In this document: positions 1 through 8,915 of the stretch, in pieces | How the letters are laid out: every line of letters starts with the position of its first letter | Numbering within the stretch: the stretch's first letter is position 1 | DNA from: Macrolepiota albuminosa | Taxonomy: Eukaryota; Basidiomycota; Agaricomycetes; Agaricales; Agaricaceae | Assembly (NCBI GenBank): GCA_027475525.1 | Contig: JAMWFC010000123.1 | Coordinates: 606-64,605, forward strand | DNA length: 64,000 nucleotides | Direction of reading: 5' to 3' | Position numbers and translations under genes: made by a program | Notes under the pieces: model-generated | Databases searched by the model: none | Told to the model about the DNA's origin: nothing | Seen by the model: only the letters and a program-made list of their open reading frames with translations

Positions 1-265
1 TTGGCATTTCATCTTGGTGCCCTCTATTCTCTTAGGCAGACAGCAGTCTTGTAGACTTTTTACTATTTAGTTTAATTCACAGCATCTACTTATGTACCTA
101 GTTGCAGGCACTCCATCTTCTAACTCACTCTGGCTAAATGTGGAAATCAAGATTATAGACATCTAGCAGATCCAAAGTGTAGTGGTCCTCCTCAACTTGG
201 AGGCCACAGGACTGTTTGTGGACATCAGCTATGTAAAGTGCCAATAGCTCACCACTTGACTCTGT

Positions 266-475
266 AAGAGAGACCTCTGGAGGTTGTGGCTAAGTCATGC
301 AACTGGCAGAGAGAAATCCAAAGTTTATTAGAGACAGTAAATACAACAGGGAAATAACTAATCACCTGGCAAAGAGAAATCTGAAGAGAACAAGTCTAAG
401 GATTCCTCTGCCACAGCATGGTACATCAGTGCAGAAAGCAGAGGTATGAGAATGACTGTACAGTAATATGGCATG
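266..475 (-). repeat. Degraded LTR fragment of family E
   Basis: This stretch resembles the opening part of the LTRs at 2318 and 43886: the GACCTCT start, the GGCAGAG motif, the block around AGAACAAGTCT and the following CTGTACAGTA segment all recur in the same order. It is truncated and diverged, and no internal retroelement sequence adjoins it. Strand is set to match the copy at 2318, whose purine tract lies on its right-hand side. Confidence 0.6.
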
Positions 476-617
476 GAAGCATCCTGGAGAAATCCAATGA
501 AGAGCAGGCCATCCCAGAGATCTCCAGGGACCACCGGGGAACTCTGAGTGGCTGAAAAAGGAAGTCCCCTGACAGACTCCTTTTGTCCCCAATCCTGGTC
601 ACAACATTGATGGCACC

Positions 618-771
618 CCCAATGAAGCTGGCTCTATCTACTCTATAGTGGACCTGGTCCTGTGTTACAAGTCTCATGTGGAGCATGCCACCTACCCAAT
701 GAAGCTGGCTCTATCTACTCTATAGTGGACCTGGTCCTGTGTTACAAGTCTCATGTGGAGCATGCCACCTA
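618..771. repeat. 77-bp direct duplication, 1 of 20
   Basis: Two identical adjacent copies occupy 618-694 and 695-771 without a spacer. No gene is affected. Confidence 0.9.
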
Positions 772-1186
772 TGCCATCACTTCAGGAAGCAGGACATGAT
801 CTTGGGGTTCACTTGGCTCTGAGAGCACAATCCACAGATTGACTAGATCAAAAGAGAGGTGAGTATGAGTCAATGTCTCTAGCATTGTACTACCTGCATA
901 GAGGAAGCAAAAAAAGAGCGGCACACTGTAGTGCAGAAATGTGCAGCTACAGTGGCTCAAAAAGTGTCCCAATGCTTCATAGTTTTTGAAACATGGCATT
1001 GCTATGTAAGATTGGAAGTACCTACAATTGTGAATTAATTCATGTAAAGTACCATGGCATTGTAGCTACAGATCTTATCTAGGATTATATAATTTGAATC
1101 AAGACTGATAGAGTAATAGCCATTTTAAAATATCCACTCATTAGGACACTTTTTTGAGAATTTCTAATTTTAGTATCTAGTACTTT

Positions 1187-2191
1187 CTATGTCCTCTATT
1201 TGCTTTGATAACTGCTTGAATCCTTTTAAGCATGCTTTTTATCAGTCCTTGGCATACTTCTGGTGGTATTTCATCCTACTCCTTTGCAACCCTCTCCCAC
1301 AATTCATGCATACCATGAGGAGGTATTTCATACTGCCTAAGCTGCTTCTTGAGGTACTTCCAGAGATGTTCAAGATCAGGAGATTGAGCTGGCCACCAGA
1401 GGACATCAAAGTTGTTGTCTTCAAACTACTTGTCAGCCCTCTTGAAGTTGTGTTTGGGGTCATTGTCCTGTTGAAAATAGTGGACACCCTCCTCCATCTC
1501 CAACTTCCCAAAGCTTTCTTTTGCTCCATCATCCAAAATTTCACAGTACTGCTCTGCATCTATAATCTTCACCACTTCTACCAGCTTTTCTACCCTATTC
1601 CAACCCATACAGCCTCATACCATAAGAATATTTCCTCCTCCATGCTTCACAGTATATAGGTGTAGTTGTTTGGTCTGAAATGCTTTCCCCTCATAGCTTC
1701 CACACATACTGCTTCTCATCTGACCCAATCTTGTTGATCTTTGTTTCATTTGTTCACAACACCCTTTTCCAGTCTTTCACAATCCAGTTCTGATGCTTCC
1801 AAGCCCATTTAAGCTGTAGTTGCCAATGACTAGCTTTAAGCATAGGAACTTTCCTTTTCATAGCAGATCAATACCCCTCATTCTTCAGCACATTCTGGAC
1901 AGGCTGAGGAGAAACAGGGTTGAAACTGATGTTGTTGATAAAATTGATGGCCTAGACAGCTGTATCAAGTCTCCCAGTTGAAATTTGTCAAACAATAGCC
2001 TGTTTATCATGTGGAGTAAGCTTAGCAGGACAGCCTCTAGAATTATTTTCCTTGTCCACCTCCAACTTTCTACCAATCCTCCCAATAGTAGACTTCTCTA
2101 GACCAGTTTCAGCCTCAATCTGGCACAGAGAATACTCTTCAGCAAGAAGAGAAGCAATAACAGAGCATTGTGCAGGAGGAATAACTTTCAT
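1187..2191 (-). pseudogene. Tc1/mariner-family DDE transposase, decayed
   Basis: Read on the minus strand from 2191, the N-terminus is a helix-turn-helix of Tc1 type (residues SLCQIEAETGLEKSTIGRI). The catalytic core follows at 1608-1426 with the QQDNDPKH motif holding the second aspartate. The C-terminal part down to about 1187 has WWPAQSPDL and EHLW; the residues normally between these two blocks are missing, apparently by a small deletion, although the glutamate of EHLW remains. The first catalytic position, in the NETKIN block near 1750, reads Asn where the family has Asp. Several stops and frame changes separate the blocks, so the enzyme is dead. I could not find convincing terminal inverted repeats at either end. 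The plus-strand ORF over the same region is a shadow. Confidence 0.85.
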
Positions 2192-2317
2192 GATAGTAGT
2201 TGAAGGCCAAGATGTGGTTCAACCAGCTTGAACCATTCCCAAATATATCTAAACATGGTCACATGACTTGGTTTATATTCCCACATGCAACTTACTCTTT
2301 ATTTCTGAGTAGAATAT

Positions 2318-2892
2318 TGTAAGGGCGACCTCTAGAGGCTGTGGCTCAGTCACACAGCTGGCAGAGGGAGATCCAAAGTGTATTAGAATATATACTGACA
2401 ATATCATGATAGCTACTCACCTGGCAGAGGGAAATCCAAAGAGAACAAGTCTAGGAATTCCCTATGCCAGGTTGAATGCTTCTGGGGCCTCTGAAGCATG
2501 GGAAACAACTGTACAGTACAACAAAATCTTAAAAACTCAAAAATTGCCTACACAAACAATTGCACAAATAAGGGGCAAACTCTGGCAAACTCTGGCTTAT
2601 ATAAGCAGTCTGGAAGCAGTGCTGAGGGGCCCACACTTGTCTGAATGGTAGCTAAAGAACCAGAGCACCTCAAAGGCTGAGAGTAGTACTAACAGATAGT
2701 GTTGAAAGAATAGAAACAGTAAAATGAAATAATGTCAGAAGAAATAACAAAGGCTGAGAGTAGTACTAACAGATAGTGTTGAAAGAATAGAAACAGTAAA
2801 ATGAAATAATGTCAGAAGAAATAAGAAAATGAATGAAGAGAGAGTGAAGAGATAAGGAGTGAGAAAAGGAAAAAATGAGGAGTCCTCTGACA
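2318..2892 (-). repeat. LTR of gypsy element E (3' LTR of a truncated copy)
   Basis: It starts TGTAAGGG and ends CTGACA on the plus strand and closely matches the LTR at 43886-44404. The purine-rich tract expected upstream of a 3' LTR lies immediately to the right (minus strand GAGAGGGGGTGA, 2893-2904), so this is the 3' LTR of a minus-strand element. Length is 575 bp including a 77-bp duplication. The flanking bases AATAT and TCACC do not form a target-site duplication, as expected when only one end of an element survives. Confidence 0.85.
2672..2825. repeat. 77-bp direct duplication, 2 of 20
   Basis: Copies at 2672-2748 and 2749-2825 lie inside the family E LTR. The LTR at 43886 has a single copy. 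Confidence 0.9.
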
Positions 2893-3754
2893 TCACCCCC
2901 TCTCCAGAGTGTGGCATCTTGAAGTGCTGAATAGAAGTAGTTCTGGATGGCCTAGTCTATCTTGAAAAGAGAATAGAGGCCTCTGATTGCCTGGGGAGCA
3001 TTGGGATACTATTGATAGAATTCCTGGACCAAGGCAGGGGCATGGACATTCTCTTGTGGCTCCTAGGAGATGTCCTTGATTCCATAGCCCTTCCACTTGA
3101 CCTTGAACTGAAGCTTGTTCCTAAAGAGTCAGCTGTTTAGAATCCATTCCACTTCATACTCTTCTTGGTTGTCTACCAGAACTGGAGGTGGAGGTGGAGG
3201 TGGCTGTGGACGTCAACCTGGGATTGGATCCTCTGAAGCTGGAGAGAGCTTCACCACATTGAAGACTGGATAGAGTTGACTCATTCCACTAGGTAGCTTG
3301 AGTTGATAGGCTGGCTAGTGGGCCTACCTGCCTTACTATAGGAAAGGGTCTTAGACAATGGTGAGAGAGCTTCTGAGAAGGTCAGGTGGTAGCGATGCCA
3401 GAGGCATCCAGGTAGACTCAATCTCCAGGCTTGTACTTGAGGGCTGGAGTTCATCCACAATCATAGTAGCGGGCCATGTCATCCTTTGCCTTAGCTAAAG
3501 CAGCCTTGGCTTCCTCCTGGGCTGCCTTTATCTGATTTATGAACTTGTTAACAGCTTCATTCTCTGAAAGTCATCCACAAGGCTTGAATCTCATCCAAGG
3601 GTGTCGACCAGTATCTAGAAGGAAAGGAGACATCTGGATGGCAGCGTGTATATGGTTGTTGTATTAAAACTCTGTCTCTGATAGTAGGTCATCCCAGTCA
3701 TCCTGTCGTTTATTGCAAAAGAGCTGGAGATACTGTTCTAGCTCCTAGTTGACA
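2893..3754 (-). pseudogene. Element E pol C-terminus with chromodomain, decayed
   Basis: Minus-strand translation between about 3200 and 2990 gives a recognisable chromodomain: EEYEVEWIL, then FKVKWKGYG, then the EPQENV helix block. This is the C-terminal module of chromovirus integrases. Upstream (3250-3750) are remains of the integrase C-terminal region with a PxGMSQLYPVFNV-like stretch. Stops interrupt it: a TGA where Arg would fit, a TAG where Trp is expected (SWEP) and a TAG where Gln is expected, all explainable as C-to-T or G-to-A transitions. The rest of the element is missing; at 3755 the sequence changes to an A-family LTR fragment. Confidence 0.75.
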
Positions 3755-4385
3755 TGCTAATAGGCTTCTACTTGGACTGAGCACATCAAGAGGCACACTA
3801 CAGGCCTATGGACACAAGCCATACTGGAGATCCTAGCGATCCTCTTGGACACAGGACATCACAGGCCTTAGCACTCAATTATAGACGTTGTTTATCAGTC
3901 TAAACCACCACTATTAAGCCTTCAGCATACACCACTTATTGACTTTAGAGAATTAAAAGACCCAGGACTCATGGCACTAGCATGATGGTGGGGATGCAAC
4001 TTTGACCAAACCCTGATCAGTTCTATAAAAGGGTTAGCATTAGGTGCTGCCATTGGATGAGGCACTTCAATCAAAAGTCTAAAGAATCAGCAGCAATGGA
4101 ACAGAATATATTCTAGCCCAACATTTTATCCATCAAGAATTGATACCAGGTTTAGCACCAACAGTAGAACTCACAGCATCTGTCAAGGATTTTCCAACCA
4201 TACTCTGCAAAGGCCTGGCTAATCAAAATTATACTAAAAAGTGAGCAGACTCATACAAAGTTTAAGTCAGTTTAGAGTTGCCATGGCCAATGGGCTATAA
4301 TGCCGTTAGTTGCCGTTGACAGGTCACTGTTACCTGCAACCACAAGAAGAGGTGCTAATTGGTAGCGCCATGAATAGACTCAGGG
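3755..4385 (+). repeat. Truncated, diverged LTR of the element A family
   Basis: The block beginning TAATAGGCTTCTACTTGGAC matches the start of the A LTRs at 14224 and 28085. Further matching blocks follow in the same order (CTCATGGCACTAGCAT, CTGATCAGT, the GTTGACAGGT segment and GCTAATTGGTAGCGCC). The final 400 bp or so of the 1043-bp LTR are missing and divergence is high. It is an old copy, independent of the A element inside the nest. Confidence 0.8.
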
Positions 4386-5014
4386 TAGAGCATCACAACA
4401 ATACGTGTCATACATTGTATGAGAGCTCGCTTTGTGCCATACTATATGTGTCCAGCATAGTCTGCTACACTGAAGCAGAGCAGTGCCTACAGTGCTGTAG
4501 AATACAGAGCTGCGGACGTGTCACAATGTGCTGTATGATATAGTCCAGTGGATTGATAAAAGGCGGGCACATACATGCGCATGCAGGCCTGGCAGATGCT
4601 AGCGGACATTAGCGGATGTCAATGTGCATCAGCAGCTGCCAGCAGGCATCAGTCCATGAGTGAAAACCTCCTCCATTGGCAGACGTCATGGCATGAATAA
4701 ACCCTTCTTGAGGTTCCCCACTTTCCTCCCCTCTCCCTTCCTCTCCACAATAACTCGAGGCTGTGTGCCTCCCCTTCCCTCCTTTTTCCACCCCTGATGC
4801 CAGGATATGTCTACAAAAGGGCCCTGCAGACCTATGCAGGCCTACACAAGCCACTAGCAGACATTCATGCAGATGTACATCGATGGACTCAAATCTATGC
4901 AGGCCTACACAGGCCTGCACAGAGCACTAGCAGACATCTGCAGAGGCCTATGCAGATCCACAAGAACTGGTTGGACCAAAAAAAAAAGGTGACTCTGTTC
5001 TTCATATGTCTGTG
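4386..5014. other. No gene; imperfect short tandem motifs
   Basis: I see no coding sequence here. From about 4570 to 4960 the sequence repeats loose versions of GCAGGCCT, CACTAGCAGACAT and GCATCAG, giving an irregular low-complexity tract. Confidence 0.5.
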
Positions 5015-5095
5015 GAAGGAATCAAACCCCTAGCCTTGGGAAAGCCTCCAGCAACAAAACACACATTTAACCGTTGCACCACAGGTCCATTACTA
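5015..5095 (-). repeat. tRNA-derived SINE-like element
   Basis: On the minus strand the order is CCTGTGGTGCAACGG (box A-like) and about 40 nt later GGGGTTTGATTCC (box B-like). The spacing fits a tRNA-derived polymerase III promoter, but the arms do not pair like a functional tRNA. It is a different unit from the Gly-like ones at 5739-6917. Confidence 0.5.
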
Positions 5096-5219
5096 ATGAA
5101 TAGATTCAAAGGTCGGATAATACAATGAACAGATGCCCACTTATGTTTACACAGGTCTCCATATGGATTTTTTGAGGTGGAAGAGGGGTGGCATACCTCC
5201 CAAAAGAGCTTTTGTAGCT

Positions 5220-5700
5220 TAAAAGGGGCATTGGCATCAGCAGCCATCAGCTGGCATCCATCGGAGTTCATTGGCAGCCATTGTGACCCACTGGCATCCA
5301 TTGGCATCTGTCATACATCTGCTGGTATTTGTTGGCAACCTCCAGCATCATCCAGCATCAGGGTGGGAGAGAAGGAAATGGGGTGCATGGGCATCCACCA
5401 CATGGAGTGGCATCTCGAAGAGCATGGGGGGTGGCGGAAGAGGAATGGGAGTGGGGAGAAAGAGGGGGAAGGGGGAAGGGAAGGAGCATAGATGTCCGCT
5501 AGTATGCCAGCAGACGTAGCAGACATCAGACATCAGGTTAGGGGAGAGGGGGGAAGTGGGGTGCATGTGATGGACAGGAGTGGCATGTGAGGTAGTGTGG
5601 AGAGTGGAAAGGATGGCACTGGGGAGAAAGAGGGGGAAGGGCAAAAGAGGGTGCATGAGTGTTTGCTATCTGCTGGCATGCCAGCAGATGGTAGCTGATG
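5220..5700. repeat. Minisatellite-like duplicated block
   Basis: Motifs of the type CTGGCATCCATTGG recur between 5220 and 5340. A purine-rich block of about 180 bp (GGGGAGAAAGAGGGGGAAGG, then GCATGCCAGCAGA-like ends) occurs twice, at roughly 5348-5524 and 5536-5700, diverged. ORFs here are by-products of purine bias. Spacing is too irregular for a CRISPR array. Confidence 0.5.
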
Positions 5701-5738
5701 TCAGCATATGAGCCAGCTGATATTAGCGGTGCAACCAG

Positions 5739-5815
5739 TTCCAGTGGTTCAGTGGAATATTTGTTTATTGATATTCAATATTGTGTACAGCAGTGGGTTC
5801 TACTCCCCTTACTTC
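5739..5815 (+). repeat. tRNA-Gly-like SINE unit, diverged
   Basis: It contains GTTCCAGTGGTTCAGTGG (box A-like) and GTGGGTTCTACTCCCC (box B-like), separated by an AT-rich insert resembling that of the units at 6496-6917. Confidence 0.55.
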
Positions 5816-6198
5816 ACCTTAATAGGGTCTAATGGTGTGTTTTTATACAGGAGCATTTTTGCTCTACGTATACATCGTACTGACCTGTAGTAAGCGCCTG
5901 TGGTGGTTGATCTGACCAAAACTCTAGAAATTACTGAAGCAGGATAGGATAGATGAATTGCACATATAATCATTCCAGTGCACATGACAAGTGACAATAC
6001 ACCAAGGCTGGCTACCTTTTTTACAAAGACCAGCACAAACGTAGCCAGCTATAGTGTATTATCAACTGGTCATATGTACTGGAATGAATACATGCACAAA
6101 TTTGTCCATCTTATGCCACTGCAGAAATCTCTGGAGTTTTGAACAAATTAAATTTATGACGCTAGCAGATGTCAGTGGCCTGCTGTTATTATATAATA

Positions 6199-6280
6199 TG
6201 AACTAGTGGGAGTCAAACCCACCTCTTGTGCACAATATAAAATATTAATTTATAAATATTCCATTGTACCACAGGCACTT
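6199..6280 (-). repeat. tRNA-Gly-like SINE unit, inverted copy
   Basis: On the minus strand it reads AAGTGCCTGTGGTACAATGG, then an AT-rich middle, then GGTGGGTTTGACTCCCACTAG-like sequence. This is the same unit as 6496-6917 in the opposite orientation. Confidence 0.6.
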
Positions 6281-6409
6281 ACTACAAGTCAGGATGGTGT
6301 TTATGTAGTGCACAAATGGACCTATACAGAATTTGAATAGATAAAGAATTTACTGCAACTGGTGCATTTGTATTGAATTAACAATATTAGACTGATATTT
6401 ATTTACACC

Positions 6410-6990
6410 ATAGAAGTATACAGGAAAGAGGAAAACTATGAGATGTAGCAGAATATTAGACTGATATTGATTTACACCATAGCATTATACAGTAAGCATC
6501 TGTGGTATAGTGGAATATTTCCAATTAATATTTCTTGTATCTTGCAATAGGTGGGTTCAAATCCCCCTAATGCATTGACATAAAACTGTCAAGAATTTTT
6601 GATCACACACAGAATATTAGACTAATGTTTATTTACATTATAGCAGTATACAGTAAGCATCGGTGGTCTAGTAGAATATTATCCATTGATATTCATTATG
6701 TCTTGCAGTAAGTAGATTTGATTCCCACTAGTGCATTTATTTCAAACTGTTTAGACTTTTTGACCTGCTTAGCTAATTGTTATTTACTATACAGTATGAT
6801 AAACAAAGTAAGATCCAAACTATAGCAGTGTACAGTAAGCATTGATGGTCTAGTGGAATATTATCCATTGGTATTTATTGTGTGTTGCAGTAGGCGGGTT
6901 CGATTTCCACTAGTGCATTGATATCAAACTGTCTGGAATTTTTGACCTGCTTAGCTAATTGTTATTTACTAAACTGTAAGATAAACAAAG
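6410..6990 (+). repeat. Tandem array of three tRNA-Gly-derived SINE units
   Basis: Three tRNA-like heads lie at 6496-6574, 6657-6735 and 6839-6917, each 79 nt. They start GCATC or GCATT, carry TGGTCTAGTGGAATATT (box A) and GGCGGGTTCGATT (box B), and end GTGCA. Human-type tRNA-Gly also begins GCAT(C/T)GGTGG, which suggests a Gly origin, although the anticodon arm is replaced by AT-rich sequence. The heads are separated by related tails (ACTGT, TTTTTGACCTGCTTAGC, CATAGCAGTATACAGTAA). The period is about 161-182 bp. These are not functional tRNA genes. Confidence 0.65.
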
Positions 6991-7080
6991 TAAGGTTTAT
7001 CAAGCAATAAATCAAACTTCTTTTGTAATTTAAACAGGGTCACATGATATTTATTTTCAGAACTTGCTTCATGTAAAGTT

Positions 7081-8538
7081 CTCATCCATTTCTTTAATCC
7101 TCCATCTGCCATGTCTAATAAAGAACTCCACTAACAGATCGTTAACACAGATGTTCAAGTATTATATCTTGCTCTCAGAGAAGACCTGCATCACCTCAAA
7201 GCACAGCAGAAGGACCTGATAAGATGCAAGCACTTCTGCCTAATAGACATGCACTAATAGTCGTTCTGTAGATTGACATGTGGTTGATGGTTAGGGAGGT
7301 CAAGAATGACAAGAAACTCCTCCTTGATGCCAGAAGAAGTTTTATCAACAAAGTTATCTTGCTACTCCAGAGCAAGCTTTCTGACAAGGATATGACCAGG
7401 CAGTTGAAGGACGCTGCAAAAAATAGATCCAGAGGAGCAAAAGGGAGGAAGAACTAAGTGGGGGCGAAGAACAACCTGATCTGTCAACCAAGGCTGGTCT
7501 GTCAATAGCACCAGCACAAGAAAACTGGATAGGTCATAGGCTAGCAGCAGGAGATTTGTCTGGTCTGTCACCAATTCCAAAGAAGAGAAAACGACTGAGT
7601 CCTCCAGCGGCAGGAGATTTGTCTGGTCTATTGCCAAATTCCAAGAAGCTAAAACGGGTGACCTATATTGGTCAATGTCCTCCTGGTACCTATTGTTGAC
7701 AGAGGGAGCAGGAGGATGAGGATGAGGACAAGGATAAAGAGGAAGAGGAAGAGGAAGAACAAGAGGACAGGATACCGAAGGGGGAAATTACTGGAGGGAT
7801 GCTGTTGAGCAGGTATCTGAGGACAGCACCTCATTGCGAGGGTTAGCACATCAACCCCCCTTGCCAATATTGCGCAAGTAAGCAGCTACGGTATATCAGG
7901 ACAAAGGATGGCACCACATGCAATCCCTGCCAGCTCATTTGCAAACAAACATGCAGCCTGACAATTGTCAAGAAAACCATCAAGCCCGGCAACAAAGAAA
8001 AGGGGAAAAAACCACTGAGAAAGAAGTCAGTGACAATTATTGAGAGCGATAATAGTATAAAACTCTTTTCCTGCTCAAATAGCTAACCAATAGTTAGCAG
8101 ATAAACTAGCCAGTCCAATTGCGGGACCATCACAACCATTGACCTTCAACTGCCTAGCAGATCCTCTTCTGATCAGGGAAAAGGGCAAGGAGTGGGAAAT
8201 GGAGTTTAGTCACAATAAGAACATTGTGGCTGGTGTAATGGCAGAGGTGGAGAGCCGTTTGGACAGAATAGAGAATGGGTTCCAGAAAGCATTGCAGAAT
8301 GTTGGGGAGCAGGTGTGAGATGGGTTTGTTACAGCTGAGGAGAGCTGGTTACTGTGTATTGAGGACTTCTTCCATTGCTACCAGACTCAAGTCGACATGC
8401 TCGGTAGCTGCATAGAAATCCTGCAAACCAATGCTTCTCTTGCAGGTGAGACACTTGCATCTCATGATGGACAGATCTGTCAGACAGAAGAGCAGATCTG
8501 CCATATTCAGGGTATGGTTGACACTTTGCAGAGTTGAC
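7081..8538 (+). pseudogene. Decayed gene: acidic region, cysteine cluster, helical C-terminus
   Basis: No single ORF survives, but plus-strand frames show a coherent protein. An N-terminal helical part (from ATG at 7111; VLYLALREDLHHLKAQQKDL) is followed by an acidic run of Glu and Asp at about 7700-7760. Next comes a cysteine cluster near 7860-7960 (PCQYC, CNPCQLICKQTC), then a basic stretch rich in Lys. A helical C-terminus at 8239-8538 (MAEVESRLDRIENGFQKAL onward) has one internal TGA where Arg fits and ends at a TGA just before the D LTR. The architecture resembles the antisense genes carried by elements A and C. I do not know the function; a CxxC cluster suggests zinc binding by inference. 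It could be a relic of an older retroelement or a host gene. Confidence 0.45.
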
Positions 8539-8556
8539 TTCACATCTCCATTTGTC

Positions 8557-8870
8557 TGTAACGAAGTTACAGGGATTGTGAGAGCTTAATGTTCACACTG
8601 CACAGAATCAGACCAGTCCGGTCTATTGACTATGTAGTACAGAACAAAAATATTGTGAGAGCTTAATGTTCACACTGCACAGAATCAGACCAGTCCGGTC
8701 TATTGACTATGTAGTACAGAACAAAAAATAAGCTGCTTTGTAAGCAGCTGGTATAAGTATATATATATAATAATGTAAATAATATTATATTATAATAAAT
8801 ATAATATAATATTAACTACTACTGTAACTATAAGCTATGTGGTTAACGCCACATAGCGGACTACGCTACA
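8557..8870 (-). repeat. Element D 3' LTR
   Basis: It runs TGTAACG to GCTACA on the plus strand, 314 bp, or 237 after removing an internal 77-bp duplication, versus 238 for the other D LTR. Both ends hold inverted repeats: GTAACGAAGTTAC at the left and CTATGTGG-(6)-CCACATAG at the right. The centre is an AT-only tract (8758-8815). The minus-strand polypurine tract GATTGGGGGGTG abuts it at 8871-8882. Confidence 0.9.
8575..8728. repeat. 77-bp direct duplication, 3 of 20
   Basis: Copies at 8575-8651 and 8652-8728 fall inside the D 3' LTR and explain its extra length over the 5' LTR. Confidence 0.9.
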
Positions 8871-8882
8871 CACCCCCCAATC
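8871..8882 (-). other. Element D polypurine tract
   Basis: On the minus strand it is GATTGGGGGGTG directly before the 3' LTR, the plus-strand primer site of LTR elements. Element B has a nearly identical tract before its 3' LTR. Confidence 0.7.
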
Positions 8883-8915
8883 AGACCAAGCTATGGTCTC
8901 GCGATAATACAACGG

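Noticed and set aside
1189..1659. Plus-strand ORF of 156 codons
   Set aside because: It is the complement of the Tc1/mariner catalytic region, where the DNDPKH and EHLW motifs identify the real strand.
5220..5700. CRISPR-like repeat array
   Set aside because: Repeats are imperfect, irregularly spaced and low-complexity, and the genome is eukaryotic.
6496..6917. Functional tRNA genes
   Set aside because: Box A and box B are present, but the anticodon stem cannot be formed and the middle is AT-rich; tandem repetition with tails fits SINE units.
8758..8815. AT-only tract as a replication origin
   Set aside because: The same tract occurs in the other D LTR, so it is part of the LTR.
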